Below, piece by piece: positions 51,745 through 64,000 of a stretch of DNA of 64,000 nt; position 1 is the first letter of the stretch; every line of letters starts with the position of its first letter. Source of the stretch: Cristatella mucedo (Eukaryota > Bryozoa > Phylactolaemata > Cristatellidae); NCBI GenBank assembly GCA_009760855.2, contig WPIO01000032.1:4131001-4195000 (forward strand), in the 5' to 3' direction. The position numbers were made by a program, and so were the translations under genes. The notes beneath the pieces are model-generated. The model saw only the letters and a list, made by a program, of their open reading frames with translations. It did not search any database and had not been told where the DNA came from.

Positions 51745-52897
51745 GTAAACAATTCAACTCGAAATCATGCAGCAAGTGAGTTAAGAGAATTCGAGGTGCT
51801 CGAAGGCTGGGAGGGATCAAAGCAAAGGTTCAGCTGAGTGTCATCCGCATAGAAGTAAAAACCCTAGGTTGTGCTTGGCAATCACATCAGCAAGAGGAAG
51901 AGTATTGATCACATCCGCATATGGATGGCAGCAAATTTTCTAAAACCAAACGATGATAAAACTAAATTACTAGTTATGGGCGAACCCAGTGTGATTCACA
52001 AATTGGAAAGGCTGACGCTCAAAATTGGCTCTGCCAGCATATCTCCCGTTGAATCAGCTCGAAATTTAGGTGTCATGTTCCAAAGTGACCTCTCGTTAGA
52101 CAACCACATCAGCTCCACAGTCAGGTCTGCCTACTTTCAGCTACATAGCATTGCTAAAATTCGGGCTTGTTTAGATAAGGATACCACGTCTAAGTTGGTC
52201 TATGCATTTGTGACATCCCGTCATGACTTCTGTAACTCACTGCTTGCTGGCCTACCGGCATGTTCAATCAGGCGATTACAGATGGTGCAAAACTCTGCTG
52301 CTAGGCTTGTCTGTCGTGAGCGTCGCAGTTGCCACATCACACCACTCTTCGCCGACCTGCACTGGCTCCCAGTCAAGCAACGGATCGAGAACAAGGTTTT
52401 GTCGCTCACTTTTAGGTCCCTTCATTCTATGGCTCCAGCCTATCTATCAGATCTACTCCCCACCAGGCCAAGCATCGTACCACCCGCTTTTGGGAATTCA
52501 ACAGTCTACCAATATCTCGTACAAACCTCAAATTCTTTGGAGACCGTGCATGTAGTTCGTATGCTCCCAAAGCCTGGTGGAACTCCCTTCCGACTGTGTC
52601 AGAACATCCCCTGATTTGACCACATTTAAAAAGAACTTACCTATTTAGGACAGCATTTAGTGGGTCCCTGTGATTCGTCCTTGATGTGCTTGTGCGTGCT
52701 GACACTGTGCATGCTGCCACTAACCACATTTGCATGCTGACCCTGTGCATGTTACCCCTAACCATGTTATTCATTTTGTTTATCAAGCATAAAATTACTC
52801 ACCATTCAATAGCGTTTCCCTTTGCAGCAAACGTAAAGCGACTAGAAAGAGATTGAGTATTGAGTGTGCTGTATCAAGTACATTATAATTATTAAAT
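51745..52897. mobile_element. LINE A copy with 5' inversion (twin priming)
   Basis: 51906-52897 is plus-strand LINE A with a nearly clean frame (HIRIWMAANFLKPNDDKTKL, then ARNLGVMFQSDLSLDNHISS, then LHWLPVKQRIENKVLSLTF), 3' UTR and tail. 51745-51905 is inverted: its minus strand encodes FYFYADDTQLNL and SNSLNSLAA, the segment that normally lies directly upstream of IRIWMA. The junction therefore inverts the 5' end of one insertion. Confidence 0.85.
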
Positions 52898-52899
52898 GA

Positions 52900-53755
52900 G
52901 ATGCAAGAAACCTGAGATAAAGGTGGACCTGGTACCTGGGGGTCGATTTACTACTGCCACCATTGGCAGCTTGTTGGTCGAACTCAAAACAACAGATTCG
53001 AAAGACTACTTCGAAGGGAATGCAAACTGCTTGAACCCTCTAATAGTAGCGCCTCCGCCTCCAGTTTCGATATAATATTTAGCAGCATGTCTTAATCCGG
53101 TAGATGCTGATTCGACTAACCTTCACTAGAGTCATGACAGCACAAAAGAGGAGAGGAACACCAGAAGCCCGTTATCAGCATAAATGAGCAGATGCAGACA
53201 CAGCAAATATGGGCTTATTTAATCAGTTCTCCATAAAGTTAGGCAATACCAGCCAAGGTGCTGACGTTCCCTATTTCCCTTGTACCGATTGAGGCTAGCG
53301 GCAGGTGGCAGCCGCCAGCTCTGGCAAGTCGACAGCTATCAAGCCTTGGAGCTTGCCACCCAGTGTCCTAATCATTTGTCCTGTCAATCGATAGGGAGTA
53401 GTTACCTAAGCCCCTTGATTTGTTATACGTGCCAGGATAGTCTTACATTAGTATGTGCATACTTCGCAATGGCACGAGGTTTCCGACTCACTAGTTAAAA
53501 AGCTCGACTGACTTAGTATACAGTTTGTACTCGGAAGTTTATACTCAATGGAAAACTAGGTATAGTGCATTTAATATTAAAATACTGAATAAATTCAGGC
53601 AAAGCAGAAGAAACGTGACGTGCTGCCATCACAAGTAACACCGGACACCCAGTAATCTGCCCCCTACGTTTTAGTAGGGTAGTGACTGACGAATGACCTT
53701 GTCTGTGTCGACCGACGATTCACTAAATTTTATCAAACCTGACAGGCTCAGATTC
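52900..53755. other. No gene recognised
   Basis: Unique-looking sequence between two LINE A copies, with no long frame and no recognised repeat. Confidence 0.4.
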
Positions 53756-54905
53756 TAATATAATAATGCATTTGTATAGCGCCCTCAGAGATCTTAATCT
53801 CTTTATATGGACTTCACATTTGCTGCAAAGGAAGCATGATCGAATGGTAATTGACAGCATGTTCAATAAATATGAATAACCTGGTTAGGGGGACATGCAG
53901 TCACCATGAAAGTGTGGGTAGTTTCAGCACTTAAAGGACAAATAGCAGGGACCCACTAAATGCTGTGATAAATAGATGCGTTTTTTAGTTTCGGTATACA
54001 TTTGATCAAGTCAGATGTCGTGACACAAGTCGGAAGTCAGTTCCAGGCTTTGGGAGCATACAAACTAAGGGCACGGTCTCCATGGGATTTTAGGTTCCTA
54101 TGAGGTGTAGATAAACGACTGGATTCCGAAAAACAGGTGGTACGCCTGGTATGGGAGTAGATCTGAGAGACAGGCTAGAGCCAAAAAATGAAGGGACCTA
54201 AAAGTGAGTGACAGAACCGTGTAAGTCACTATGCTGATTGACTGGGAACCAGTGCAAGCAGGCGAGAAGAGCAACAGGTTTGATATGTCAACCGCAACAC
54301 TCACGACAGACAAGCTTAACTGCAGTGCTTAGCACCAACTGTTGAGCGCCTGATTGCATAGGCTGGTAGACCAGCAAGCGGTGTTCAAAAAGTCGAGACG
54401 AGATGCAACAAACGCATGGACCAATTTTGACATGGTTTCCCTGTATAGGCAAGCCCTAGTTATAGCAATGTTATGTAGATGAAAGTAGGCAGACTTGACT
54501 GTGGAAGTGATGTGGTCGTCAAACGAAAGGTCACTGCGGAACAGGACACATGGATTTCGCAGATTCAACAAGAAATATGCTGGCAGAGCCCATTTTGCTT
54601 TCCAACTTCTGGGCTACACTTGCTTTGCCTATAACCACTAAGCTGGATTTGTCGTCACTTAATTTGAGAAAGTTTTCTGCCATCCATGAGGGGATGTCAC
54701 CTACACATGCAGCAAGGGAGATGAGAGTATTCGATATGATAGAGGGATTTAAACAAAGGTACGACTGAATATCATCTGCATAGAAGTGAAAGCCTTAATT
54801 GTCCATGGCAACCTCATCGGCAAGAGGGAGAGTATAATCCGTGAGGATAACCGGACCATTCACAGAGCCCTGAGGTATCCTATATTTCAGTGGTTCCTTG
54901 GATGA
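53756..54905 (-). mobile_element. LINE A copy reaching RT motifs B and C
   Basis: From the tail (TTTGTATAGCGCCCTCAGAG, 53773) through UTR and ORF remnants to the RT core. The minus strand reads IPQGSVNGPVIL (about 54865) and HFYADDIQSYLC (about 54775), then ISLAACVGDIPSWMAENFLK. Stops and shifts are frequent, so it is inactive. Confidence 0.85.
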
Positions 54906-55724
54906 TGACCTTTTTCAGTTCACATCAATACTCTGGATAGTGAATACTCAATCCAAGCTGCTACATTGTCAACGAATGCATCCATACAAAACTTATGTTA
55001 GATAAACAACATATCAATCCAGTGAGGTTTAGCAAACATGTATGTCGTACAAATCAACTCTCACGGTAGATGACGTGTTCCTCTCTGCTCTTGTATTTAT
55101 TGCATATAGAAACTAGCAAGTCAGTTTGCCAAGCAGAGGAGAAGAGTCAACACGCTAATCTTGTACCCTGTGGCTTATTTACTGGTCAGCCAAGGTTACG
55201 GCACTCCTGATGGCGCTAAGTCACGCACTAAACATTTTTAACGAATGCTCGACCAATTCACTACATTTAAATCGCTAAACAAAAGACAGAGCCAAACATG
55301 GTCGATGGCAAGTGATCATGATCAAGTGTGACCATGGCTTAAAAAATTAAGGCCGCAAGCTGTTCCCAAGATGGTTGTAATGACAAGATAAGAAATCGCA
55401 GTAGAATCACCGGATATGCACTAAGCAGGTCACTTGTGGCTCGCCGACAGCATCAAACCAGTACAGCACACTTAAGCACTGAAAGAGCTCCAGCCGAAGC
55501 TCTCAAGCGGTCTGCTCTCAACCCTGCAGTGCATAACAGTGATTGCTACTGCTTCTACGGTGAAATGCAACATATCCGACCTAATCAACCTGAAGCGACT
55601 TGTGCAAGAGATGCAACTGTAGTGCAAAAAATATTGAGGCAGAGAGGCAAAGATAAAAAAAGCATTAATAAAAGCTTGGGCAGGAGCATATCTTGGTCAT
55701 CCTGCTGAAACGCATAAAGGCCGC
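54906..55724. other. Presumed 3' flank of the myosin gene
   Basis: Downstream of the myosin stop on the minus strand. A minus-strand AATAAA (plus TTTATT at about 55094) is a possible poly(A) signal. Nothing else recognised. Confidence 0.35.
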
Positions 55725-57471
55725 TCACGCCTCGCTCTGATCAGCCTTTGCCGAGGAACCGGAAGCCTGGCTGCCATCCCCACTGGCTATGGACTCGTCA
55801 TGCTCCGAGTCATCCGACGCATTTGCATATGAAGTAGTCGTTCGGACAGTTACAGCCGATGTGCGCGACCTTGAGGTTGGCAGAGGTGCAGCCCTAAACA
55901 CAACAAAGCATTCGCTAGCTATGCCACAACAATACGACTGCAAGGCCTTACGAAGGCATTTGGTGCTCAGGTAAACGAGCGTTACACGTCACCAGATAGG
56001 CACACTGTCATTGTAAGCACACTTGTCAAGCTCCAGTAGACATACATGCTCCAGAATGCTGCACAACATTGCATGCTGTGAGATCAGACGAAGGCATGCA
56101 GAACTTGCAAAAAATAAATGCAGACATCAGAATGTGTGGGCAAAGCCAATTCTCAGAAAGCAGAACAGCACTTTTGGCTATTGATAATCATGCTAAGCAG
56201 ACAAACTACCACCATGCAAGCAGCCAGAATAGCAGATTAATCCAATTAACCAGCGTTAGCGACTCGAACGAGGGAATGAAGCGCTGGAGATCAGGGTCAG
56301 GGCAGCGATGCCACACACCGGTGTGAGTCGGTCGGCACTGCTGCTACCTGCCGAGATAGAAGCATGCATCCAGCCAGTCAGCAAGCCAATCGAAACGTGC
56401 AAGGCATGTGACACGTGCATGCACTGTCTGCAATAGAGCAGGCGTTCTCTTAATTTGCAGAACCCAGTGATACTCATCACTCTCCTCGCAACCATTAACC
56501 GCAGAGAAAGACAGTGGAAATGGCCGGCTAAGAAGCTCCTGGACGGGTGGAACGTGCACACGGTGCACGGTTTGAGCTAGCAAGACGAGAGACAGGAAGG
56601 TCTTGGGTGCACCCCATGGAAATGGAAGTAAAAAAAAAAAGTTCATGCCAATAAAAGCACAAGCTTGAACATGCTTGCAAGGTGACCTTGTTACTACCTG
56701 TCTCGTGTGAGGTAGAGAGAGAGAGAGAGAGAGAAAGACAAAGGCACGCCGGCTGCCGCCAGCAGAACTGCCACCTGAAGATACCTTTATTTCGGTGAAG
56801 GTGATTGAGCCGGCGGCGGAGTAGAGGTTGGTGCTATAGACCCCCTTTTGCTGGCTGCAGTGATGCCACTGCCCACACCGCTGCTAAATATGATAAAACC
56901 AAGCGAGAACGCGTACATTAGCTACAAAACGTTTTTTTTACCTCCACCGTCTTCTAGGATTGATGGCACTCAATAATCATGCAGGCCGCATGCATGGGCA
57001 CGACACACGCGGATGTTCTGAGAATGAACACAACTAAGCAAAAAGAACCACACCAGTGGTGGGTACCTTACTAGCAAAACAAAAAGTACAAGCAACTGTT
57101 ACTGAAGCACATCTAGCTTAAAATAAGACATTTTACCCACTATCGTCAATTGGATCATTTATATCGTTATAGTACAGACATAGAAAACCAGCAATCAACA
57201 TGCCTGTCAATTTCTTTGCAGAATCATACCGACAAACACAACTCTTGCCGATCAATTTCACCACATGTCATGACGGGCGTAGCCACGCCGTCCAGACTAT
57301 GAAGGTAATTCTGAGTTTTATACATTGGCAGCAATCTAGCCTATGTGCCGGACGGATGGCATCCTACCACGCCAGCACTTCGCTTGCCCTATAAGAGTAA
57401 TACCCACTGTGCTTCACTGCTCTCCGTATGCCAAATGGCTGAAGGACCGAAAGGTCAGAGTCGGGTTTCTT

Positions 57472-57510
<39 letters not shown>

Positions 57511-60500
57511 CTATTATTATTACATTTGTTATAGCGCCCTCAGAGAACCCAATCTCTTTCAAGGCACTTTACATGGTTATCACAAGCTAGCAGAACTTGC
57601 TTTTTCGTCGTATTGGCAAAACTATTGGGCATGATGACATTTGGATGACAAGTAGTAATCGAAACACCTGTTAATTGGATCGGTCAAAACTTAAGTGAAT
57701 AAAATGAAATGGCATGACTGGAAAAGTCATGCTAGCATTCAAGCCCAAGCACAGACACACAACGTGCAGAAAAGGCAAAATGCCAACAAACCGCCACCAG
57801 TCAAGATCTTCACAGCAAGAAGAGACCGACCCACTAGTATCGAGCTGCAACTATCGCATATTCAAGGTAAGAAAAATAATGGGCGATCTGTAGGGATGCA
57901 AGAGTGACAGCAACTCTACCTGAGCCGTGACTTGAGAGCAGCATTCTCACGCTGCGCTGCTTCAAATGCTTCGGTCATCTCGTCCAGCTCGCGCTGCACT
58001 TTACGGCGCTGAGCGTTCAGACGCTGGTTCTCTTCTTCCGATTCATCAAGCTGCCGCTTTAGCTGCTTCTGCTTCTGGTTAGCTTTCTCAACCTAGCAAC
58101 ATTAAGCCGAGAATCTAGCTGCCTTGGCTAGTTTAACAGCCACAGCACCATGAAGGTAATCTTCAGGGAGATGCCAACACTCTTCCAATGTCAGGTGCCG
58201 TCAAATTTCTCGGTGGGAACAAACAGCAATATGAATAACTTTAGACAACTTACCAAAGGTTGATGGCTAACGGGAGCGTCCAACTACCAGTGTACGAGGC
58301 AAGGGAAAAGGCAGACAAAATTGCAAGCAAAGAACGGCAAGTTAAACGATAATGTTAATAACGCAACAGCGTCAAAGAGCCAGTGGTGGGGCACTGCAGA
58401 AAACGAATAGCAGCCGCACACACGTTCGCCGTGCGGCGCAGCAAGCTCGGGCCAAACGAGAGCAGCAGCTGACAAGACAAATTGAAAGCCATCGGGTGCA
58501 AGCCTACATCTTGTCACCTCTTTTTAATGCAGTTGCTAGTGCTTCACGTGAACAGATTACAACTGCACTGGCACACAAAGTGCCAGTGGCGAAGTGTCTG
58601 TGCGGTGACTTTGGAGCTCGATAACAAACACCTGCAGACCGGCAAAAGGCCTGAACATTGTGTACATGCAATCAATAGGGACATGCAACACCACCACGGC
58701 ATTTCAAGTAATCTCGACAGGACGACGATAGCAGTAGATTTGTTGCCGGCAACATGGACGCTCTGCAGCTCCCTTTCCTGCTCCCTTTCCTACCTGATCC
58801 TTATATTGATCGGCGTGGCGCCTTTCATCCTCAACTTGCATGGCCAGCTCCTTCAGCCGCTTCTCCAACTTCCGATTATTCCTCGTGGCATTCTGCCTCT
58901 CCCTAAACGCGAGTGCAACGCCGCGTAAAAAAGGAGTGACAAAGAGTCAGACAATGAGCCCAGCCTCCCCTACCGGCTGCTACTATAACGATGTACGATC
59001 ACCAAAGCGACGGCTGGATTGCGACAAGACCAACGATGCGTCGCAGGGGCGCGAGCGGGCCGAGAGGCGAGGCGCCGCAGACGAGCTCGGGCCGAACAGC
59101 GAGCGAGCGGCGGGTGCTTATACCTCGATTCAGCTTCGAGCTGATCTTCGAGCGCCGACACCTTGCTTTCCAGGGCAGCCACGCCGGCTTTGCCGCCCTT
59201 CTTCGCCGCCTCCTCCAGCTCCTGCAGGCGGGCCCGCGCTTCGCGCAGCTGCTTCTCGAGCGCGTCGCGAGCGCTCGCCACCTTGCCGGACGCCGAGCGC
59301 TCGTTGGCGAGATCGAGGGTCAGCTGGTCGGCCTGGGCCTGCGCCTTGCGCGCCTTGTCCACGAGCAGCTCGACGCTACTCTGCTCCTCTTCGAGCTCGT
59401 CCTCGAGCTGTGAGACGCGCGACTCCACACGCTTCTTCTCGTCCAGCAGAGCGTTCCTGCAGCGGCGGCCAAGCGTCTCCTTGGCGACGTGCCCGGGCAC
59501 GCGCGCGAGTGGGCAGCCGCAGCAGCCGCCGAAACTACTAGATTGCGAGCGAGCGAGCTGGCCTGCCCGGACCACGAGCCGACTGCGCCGGCGAGGGAAG
59601 CCCGACGAGCGCAGCTGCTGGCGAGCGGAAGGGGGCGGTCGAAGGCGCGAGTGCGAGCGACAGCGGGGCTCGACTCACTTGGCAGTGTTGGCCTGGCTGA
59701 GCTCGTCGGCGGCCTCGTCGCGCTCGGCCTGAGCCGAGCGCTTGGCTTTTTCCGCGAGTGCGAGCTCCTCCTGGGCGTGGATCAGTTCGGCCTCGAGAAG
59801 CTTGACGCGCTTGTCGTTCTCCTTCGAAGCGTTGGCCGCCTCGTCGCGCGAGGTGCGCAGCTCCTCGATCTCGTGCAAGTACTCCTTGACCGTGACCTGC
59901 GAGCAACGACGAGGATAAACTCTGCAGACAGCTCTGGCGGCCGGCGCCTCGGGTGCGCTTGCCACACGCACACTCGCCACTGACGCGAGCGGCCCCCCAC
60001 CTGTATCTTCTTGAGCTGCTTGAGCGCCTCCTCCTTGCCGCGATTGGCACTCTCCACGGTGGCCTCCATGTCCTTGAACTCGCCCTCCAGCTTCTTGCGC
60101 GCGGCCACGGCGGCGGCCCGCTGCCGGCGCTCCTCCTCCAGCTCGACCTCGGCATCGCGCAGCTGCTTGACGAGGCCCTTGCGACCCTCTTCGACGCCCT
60201 CGTCTTTGGCGGCGAGCTCGCGCTCGAGCTGGGCAATCTTGGCCTGCATGTTGACTTCGAGGCGCAGCTTGGCGTCCTCGGTGGCCTGCAGCTCGTCCTC
60301 CAGCTCCTCGATCTGCGTCTTCTGCTCCTCGACCTGTGCCTCCAGCGCTCGCTTGACCTTCTCGAGGTCGTGCACCTGACCAAGAAGAGAGAGAGAGACA
60401 GAGCGTGAAAGGGATGCACGTGGAGGGTGCCGAGCACCGAGTGCAGCGGCAGCCGAGGGCGGGCGGGCTCACTCCGCCGCGAACCTAGCGCTCGCGCCGC

Positions 60501-63500
60501 CCAAAAAAATGGCTCGAAAGACAAAAGGCAGACGAAAGCAGAAGAGGTCGCTCGACTGGAGCAGCACTGCTGTGCGCACATTCTTGCCGACGTCGTCCTT
60601 GGACGACATCAAGTCCTCGAGCTCCCGCTGCTGCTGGACCATGCGCCTCTCCATCTCTGCAAGCCTGCTCTGCAGCTCGTCGGCATCTCGCTGGTGAGCA
60701 AGGAGCTTCGTTTCCTTCTCCCGAGCCTCCCTCTCGGCCACCTCCTTCTCGTCGAGATACCTGCGGTTCAAAGAGTTCATTCACGGGCCACGCGAAAGAT
60801 GACATCCTCGTGTCGACAGGACAATGCACGTTCGGGTCGGCAGACGATCGCCGCCTCCAAAACAGACCAACAGCGTACACAAGAAGACTAAACGGACAAC
60901 TACGGAAGCTCGGATGCCCTATGCGGTGGCGGCAACCCTGGAGACTCACGAAATTCTTTTCAGGGACGTGGGCAAATTGCAACGGCACAATTTTTGCTAC
61001 AGCCCCCTAAAAAATGCTCGAATCGTGCCCGCTCGAAGCGGCTCGAAAACCTCTGACGAAGCTACGATCACAGCTGCTGAAACGATAGCAAAACAGCCAC
61101 AAAAAACACCAAACGCCCGATAAAAGATCTGCTCTCGCTTACTTTTGGGACAGCGCGCGCTCCTGATTCAGAGCCTGGTCGAACTTCTTCTGCGCCTTCT
61201 CTGTCTGCAGAGCGGCTGCACGCTGCGACTCAATCGTGCGGCTGGCATCCTCGAGCTCCTGCTGTATTTTTTTGCGATACTTGTCGGCCTTGTCAGCGTT
61301 GGCGCGCGCCTCGTCCGCTTGTGCTCGCAGGGCGTCCAGCTCTTTCTGCATCTTCTTCTTGTGCTCTTCCAAGCCGTCGATTATCTTGGCTTCCTCGTCG
61401 ACACGCTTGGATACTTCGCTCAGCTGCGCCTGCAGCTGCGCTGTGACCTTGTCGGAATTGCGCCTCGCTTCCTCCTCCTCTTCAAGCGCCTCGCGGTTGG
61501 AGAGCACTTCCTCTTCGGCGTTGCGCAGCTTGGCTTGAATGGCCAGTTTGAGCCGGGTCTCTTCTTGAGCAGCCGCATGTGCGGTGGCAAGCTGTGACTC
61601 TAGGTTAGCCACTTGCTTTGCCAGAGTGGTGGCCTTCAGGTCCGTCTGCTCAAACTGGGCATTCAGCTGATCCAGCTCCGACTGTAAGAGCAAAATCAAC
61701 GAGGCCTGGAGACGCAGAGCACGGCAGCTCACCGAGCAACGGAAGCCCGCGGCAAAACCATAGCCCGACTGAGTGCATCTTCACGATGCACTAGCATACG
61801 ATGGCTGGATGCAAGTGAGGACGGCACAACCAGGTATCAAGCGATTCACACAGCTGGCTGCACTCGCGCACCCGACATCAGACTTGAGCGCGGGCAGACA
61901 TCGCGTGCGCAGGTCGAGCCTCACCTGCAGGCGCTGCGCCTTATCGGCGATCTCGCTGCGGCCACGGTCTGAGTCACCGAAGCGAATCTGCAGCTCCGAT
62001 AGCTGGTTCTCTAGCTGCTTCTTCTTCTTGTCAGCCTCCAGCCTCGCAGCCTGCACCTGCTTCAGCTCCGTGCTCAGCTCCGACCGCTCCGACTCCAGAC
62101 CCTGCTTGGCTTTCTCCAGCGCTTGTTTGGCCTGCCCAAAGGAAAGCAGTCAGTCCCTGGCTGGCTAAAAGCAGCAGTAGCGCACGCACACACACACACA
62201 CGTGCAGGCATAGATACACATACAAGAAGCATGCAGACACGCACGAGCACAACTAAACGCAAAGCAGCAATCACCTTTTTGGCATTGTCCAGTTCAACAT
62301 TGATTTCTTCTACGTACTGCTGATGGCGGGCCTTCATGTCCTGGACAGCGGCCTCACGCTGAGCGGATTCTTCTTCGAGCGATCTCTTCAATTTCTCGAC
62401 CTGCTGCTCTCGCTCTTGGCGAACCTGCAAACCAAGAGACCGGCAAACGTGCCTCATCGAGCATTGGCCTGCCCGGCAGAGGTCGCGATCACCGCCACCA
62501 ACACCAAGCTACGAGCAAAGAAAAACAATGCCGACCGGGGGCGGGCAAGCAGCGGTGCAAGGCGAGCGCCGCCCACCTGGATCTGCACAGTGTTGGTTTC
62601 GTTCGACTCCTCGAGCTCCGTCTTGAGCGCCTCGAGCTCCTCGCTCAGATCCTTGCGCAGCTTCTCGGCCTTGGCGCGAGCGGCGCGCTCGCTCTCCAGG
62701 TCGTCCTGCGCGTCCTGCAGCTGACCCTCGGTGTCGCGCAGCTGCTTCTGCAGGGTGGCGCGCTGCTGCGTCACGTCGTCCAGACTGGCGTGTGTGGCTC
62801 GCAGCTCTTCGTCGCGCTTGGCCACGGCCGCGGCCAGCTCGTCGGCCTGCTGGCGCCGCTCGGCCAGCTGCTCGCGCAGCTCGCCGAGCTCCTGCTCGAG
62901 GCGCCGGCGGACCTTCTCCAGCTCTTGGCGAGCCTGCAAAGGCGCAGCGACGTGCGGCGGCGGTCGATTCACGTGCTCGAGAGGCGCGGAGGCACGAGGG
63001 TAGGAGAGTCGACGCAGCAGCAGCAGTCGAACGCCGACCGCAGTCTCCAGGCCACTGCTGCAGAGTTCGCTCATCGGTGCAGTCGACGGACAAGACTGCT
63101 TGCTCGGCTGGAATTGCGCAGCGTACCTGCTGCTCTTTGCGCAGTCTGTCTTCGAGATCGGCGATGATTGCCTCGTATTTAGCCTTCAGCTTCATCAAGC
63201 CCTTCGATTTCTCTTCCTCCTCGGCAAGATTGCTAGTCAGATCGGCGAAGCGTTCTTCCAAGGACTTTTTCTCCTTGTTAAGCTGCAGATTAAACATGAC
63301 GTCGCTGAGATGTGCCTGGCCAAAGGCAGATCTAATCGCTGCGCCCCCCAGCTGCACCCAGCACGGTCGATTCGATTAGCCACCATACCTTTGCTCCCGA
63401 GTCGATAGAAGCAGCAAGGTCTTCTTCCAGTTTCTTCAGGCGACCATCTGTAGACACCTTTTCAAGCTGTAACTTCTGGCGATTCTGCTCCTCCTCCTCA

Positions 63501-63556
63501 AGCTGCTCGACAAGATCGCGAATGTTAGCCTGAAGCTTCTTCTTCTCCACCTCGAG
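55725..63556 (-). CDS. Non-muscle myosin II heavy chain, rod and tail (5' part outside window)
   Basis: Heavy chain of the actin motor that drives cortical contraction and cytokinesis; this part forms the coiled-coil rod used for dimer and filament assembly. Thirteen exons with GT-AG borders in matching phase: 63389-63556, 63127-63282, 62577-62933, 62275-62424, 61925-62131, 61143-61681, 60580-60760, 60001-60375, 59679-59896, 59124-59456, 58794-58902, 57920-58092 and 55725-55893 (TGA stop), giving 1,044 residues. Landmarks typical of MYH9/MYH10/zipper are visible: EEQLEEEE-type heptads, [11 protein letters not shown] (exon 3), KKFDQ (exon 6), [12 protein letters not shown] (exon 7), [20 protein letters not shown] (exon 8) and [12 protein letters not shown] (exon 11). 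Alignable segments keep the family's length across the exon joins I compared. The last exon gives a non-helical tail with an acidic serine cluster (SDDSEHDES), resembling casein kinase 2 sites of this family. The motor, IQ motifs and S2 start lie beyond 64 kb. No frameshift or internal stop was seen, so the gene looks functional. Confidence 0.96.
56785..56883 (-). CDS. Candidate alternative tail exon of the myosin heavy chain
   Basis: This 99-nt stretch lies in the intron between the last rod exon (57920-58092, ending in phase 2) and the acidic tail exon. On the minus strand it follows a pyrimidine-rich tract and TTTAG. In the phase set by the rod exon it reads 32 residues including the split serine, rich in Ser, Thr and Pro (ending [11 protein letters not shown]), then TAA at 56787-56789. 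A donor-like AG|GTATCT follows. Inclusion would replace the acidic tail with a short S/T-P tail. This parallels vertebrate smooth-muscle myosin SM1/SM2, where a small stop-containing exon changes the tailpiece. Use of the exon is inferred from phase, borders and composition only. AATAAA overlaps the stop and could instead mark a poly(A) site. Confidence 0.4.
57475..57585 (-). mobile_element. LINE A or SINE 2 tail with (ATT)n
   Basis: An (AAT/ATT)n tract at 57475-57525 followed by TTATAGCGCCCTCAGAGAAC and CAAGGCACTTTACATGG, the shared tail hairpin in reverse orientation. It lies in an intron of the myosin gene. Confidence 0.7.
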
Positions 63557-64000
63557 CTGAAAGTAAAGCAAAGATATGCCAGCCCTTGCTCGTGGCCAGC
63601 AGCTACCAAGGTAAGAATCCGACGTTGAGAGGCTAAACCATAGCCATGGCTTTCGTATCGTAGTTAAATCACAAATGCCTCTATTCACACCCATAAACTG
63701 CATAATGCTTAAGTGCATCCAATGCAGAATGCAATGCCACACTCGGTTTACGAACAATGACCACGGCAATTGGAGACCAACCTATAAATTCCTCCCCGAG
63801 CTAGAGAGCGACCTCGGGCGACACCAAGCACTGTGCAGACTTTGACATAAGTTCTTCGTAATACCTTTGGGTATTCTGCTGATATCTTCACTGCGACTGT
63901 TCATGAGCTGTCCTCAAATAAGCTAGTCAAAACATGACCAGCTTAGCATACATTGCAATTCCATCATTAGCCAATACGGTGGGTGGGCCTTCTTTGGCTG

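Noticed and set aside
57917-57919. In-frame TAG right after the last rod exon as the true myosin stop
   Set aside because: The TAG overlaps a good donor (AG|GTAGAG), and splicing to 55893 restores a conserved junction and a family-like acidic tail. It could still be used if the intron is retained.
58840-60408. Long plus-strand frames (58840-59541, 59953-60408)
   Set aside because: They are antisense shadows of the myosin rod exons, whose Leu/Glu/Lys-rich codons leave the other strand open; they cross exon borders without splice logic.

Overview
The window is invertebrate animal genomic DNA. It shows spliced genes with small GT-AG exons, L2-type LINEs, tRNA-derived SINEs, a hAT transposon relic and long microsatellites. 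Nothing bacterial or viral is evident. The species cannot be named from the sequence. A GABA-B-like class C receptor and a non-muscle myosin II with many phase-conserved introns would both fit a sponge, cnidarian or lophotrochozoan.

Two genes are well supported, both on the minus strand. At the right end, 55.7-63.6 kb, 13 exons encode the last 1,044 residues of a non-muscle myosin II heavy chain (zipper/MYH9-10 type). They cover most of the coiled-coil rod and an acidic tailpiece, and the motor domain lies beyond 64 kb. A second, phase-compatible exon with its own stop at 56.8 kb may encode an alternative tail. At the left end, 1.9-6.0 kb (with probable upstream exons at 8.1 and 13.4 kb), exons encode the seven-helix domain and part of the ligand-binding lobe of a GABA-B-like receptor. 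A third gene is suggested by one exon at 34.8-35.0 kb, which encodes a signal-anchor (type II) N-terminus inside a CpG-rich block.

The middle, about 14-54 kb, is mostly repeats alternating with very GC- and CpG-rich blocks near 20-22, 28.5-30.5, 31-32, 33.5-36 and 38.5 kb. These blocks give long spurious ORFs. There are two L2-like LINE families, called A and B here, and two tRNA-derived SINE families, called 1 and 2. SINE 2 ends in the same 3' hairpin as LINE A and so probably uses its reverse transcriptase. LINE A is nested inside LINE B at 25.4 kb with a target-site duplication. Another LINE A copy at 51.7-52.9 kb has the 5' inversion typical of twin priming.

Other notable structures are a fold-back element with inverted arms of about 350 bp and internal repeats spaced about 170 bp apart (48.7-50.5 kb), a degenerate TTTAGGG-like array bracketed by inverted GGACATTTCCCCC motifs (42.0-42.9 kb), a decayed hAT transposase with candidate ends (15.9-17.8 kb), and two short elements with CAGTGGCGGAGCC-type termini.

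All assignments come from reading translations, splice sites and repeat alignments by eye. No search or computation was run, and identities quoted as approximate are visual estimates.
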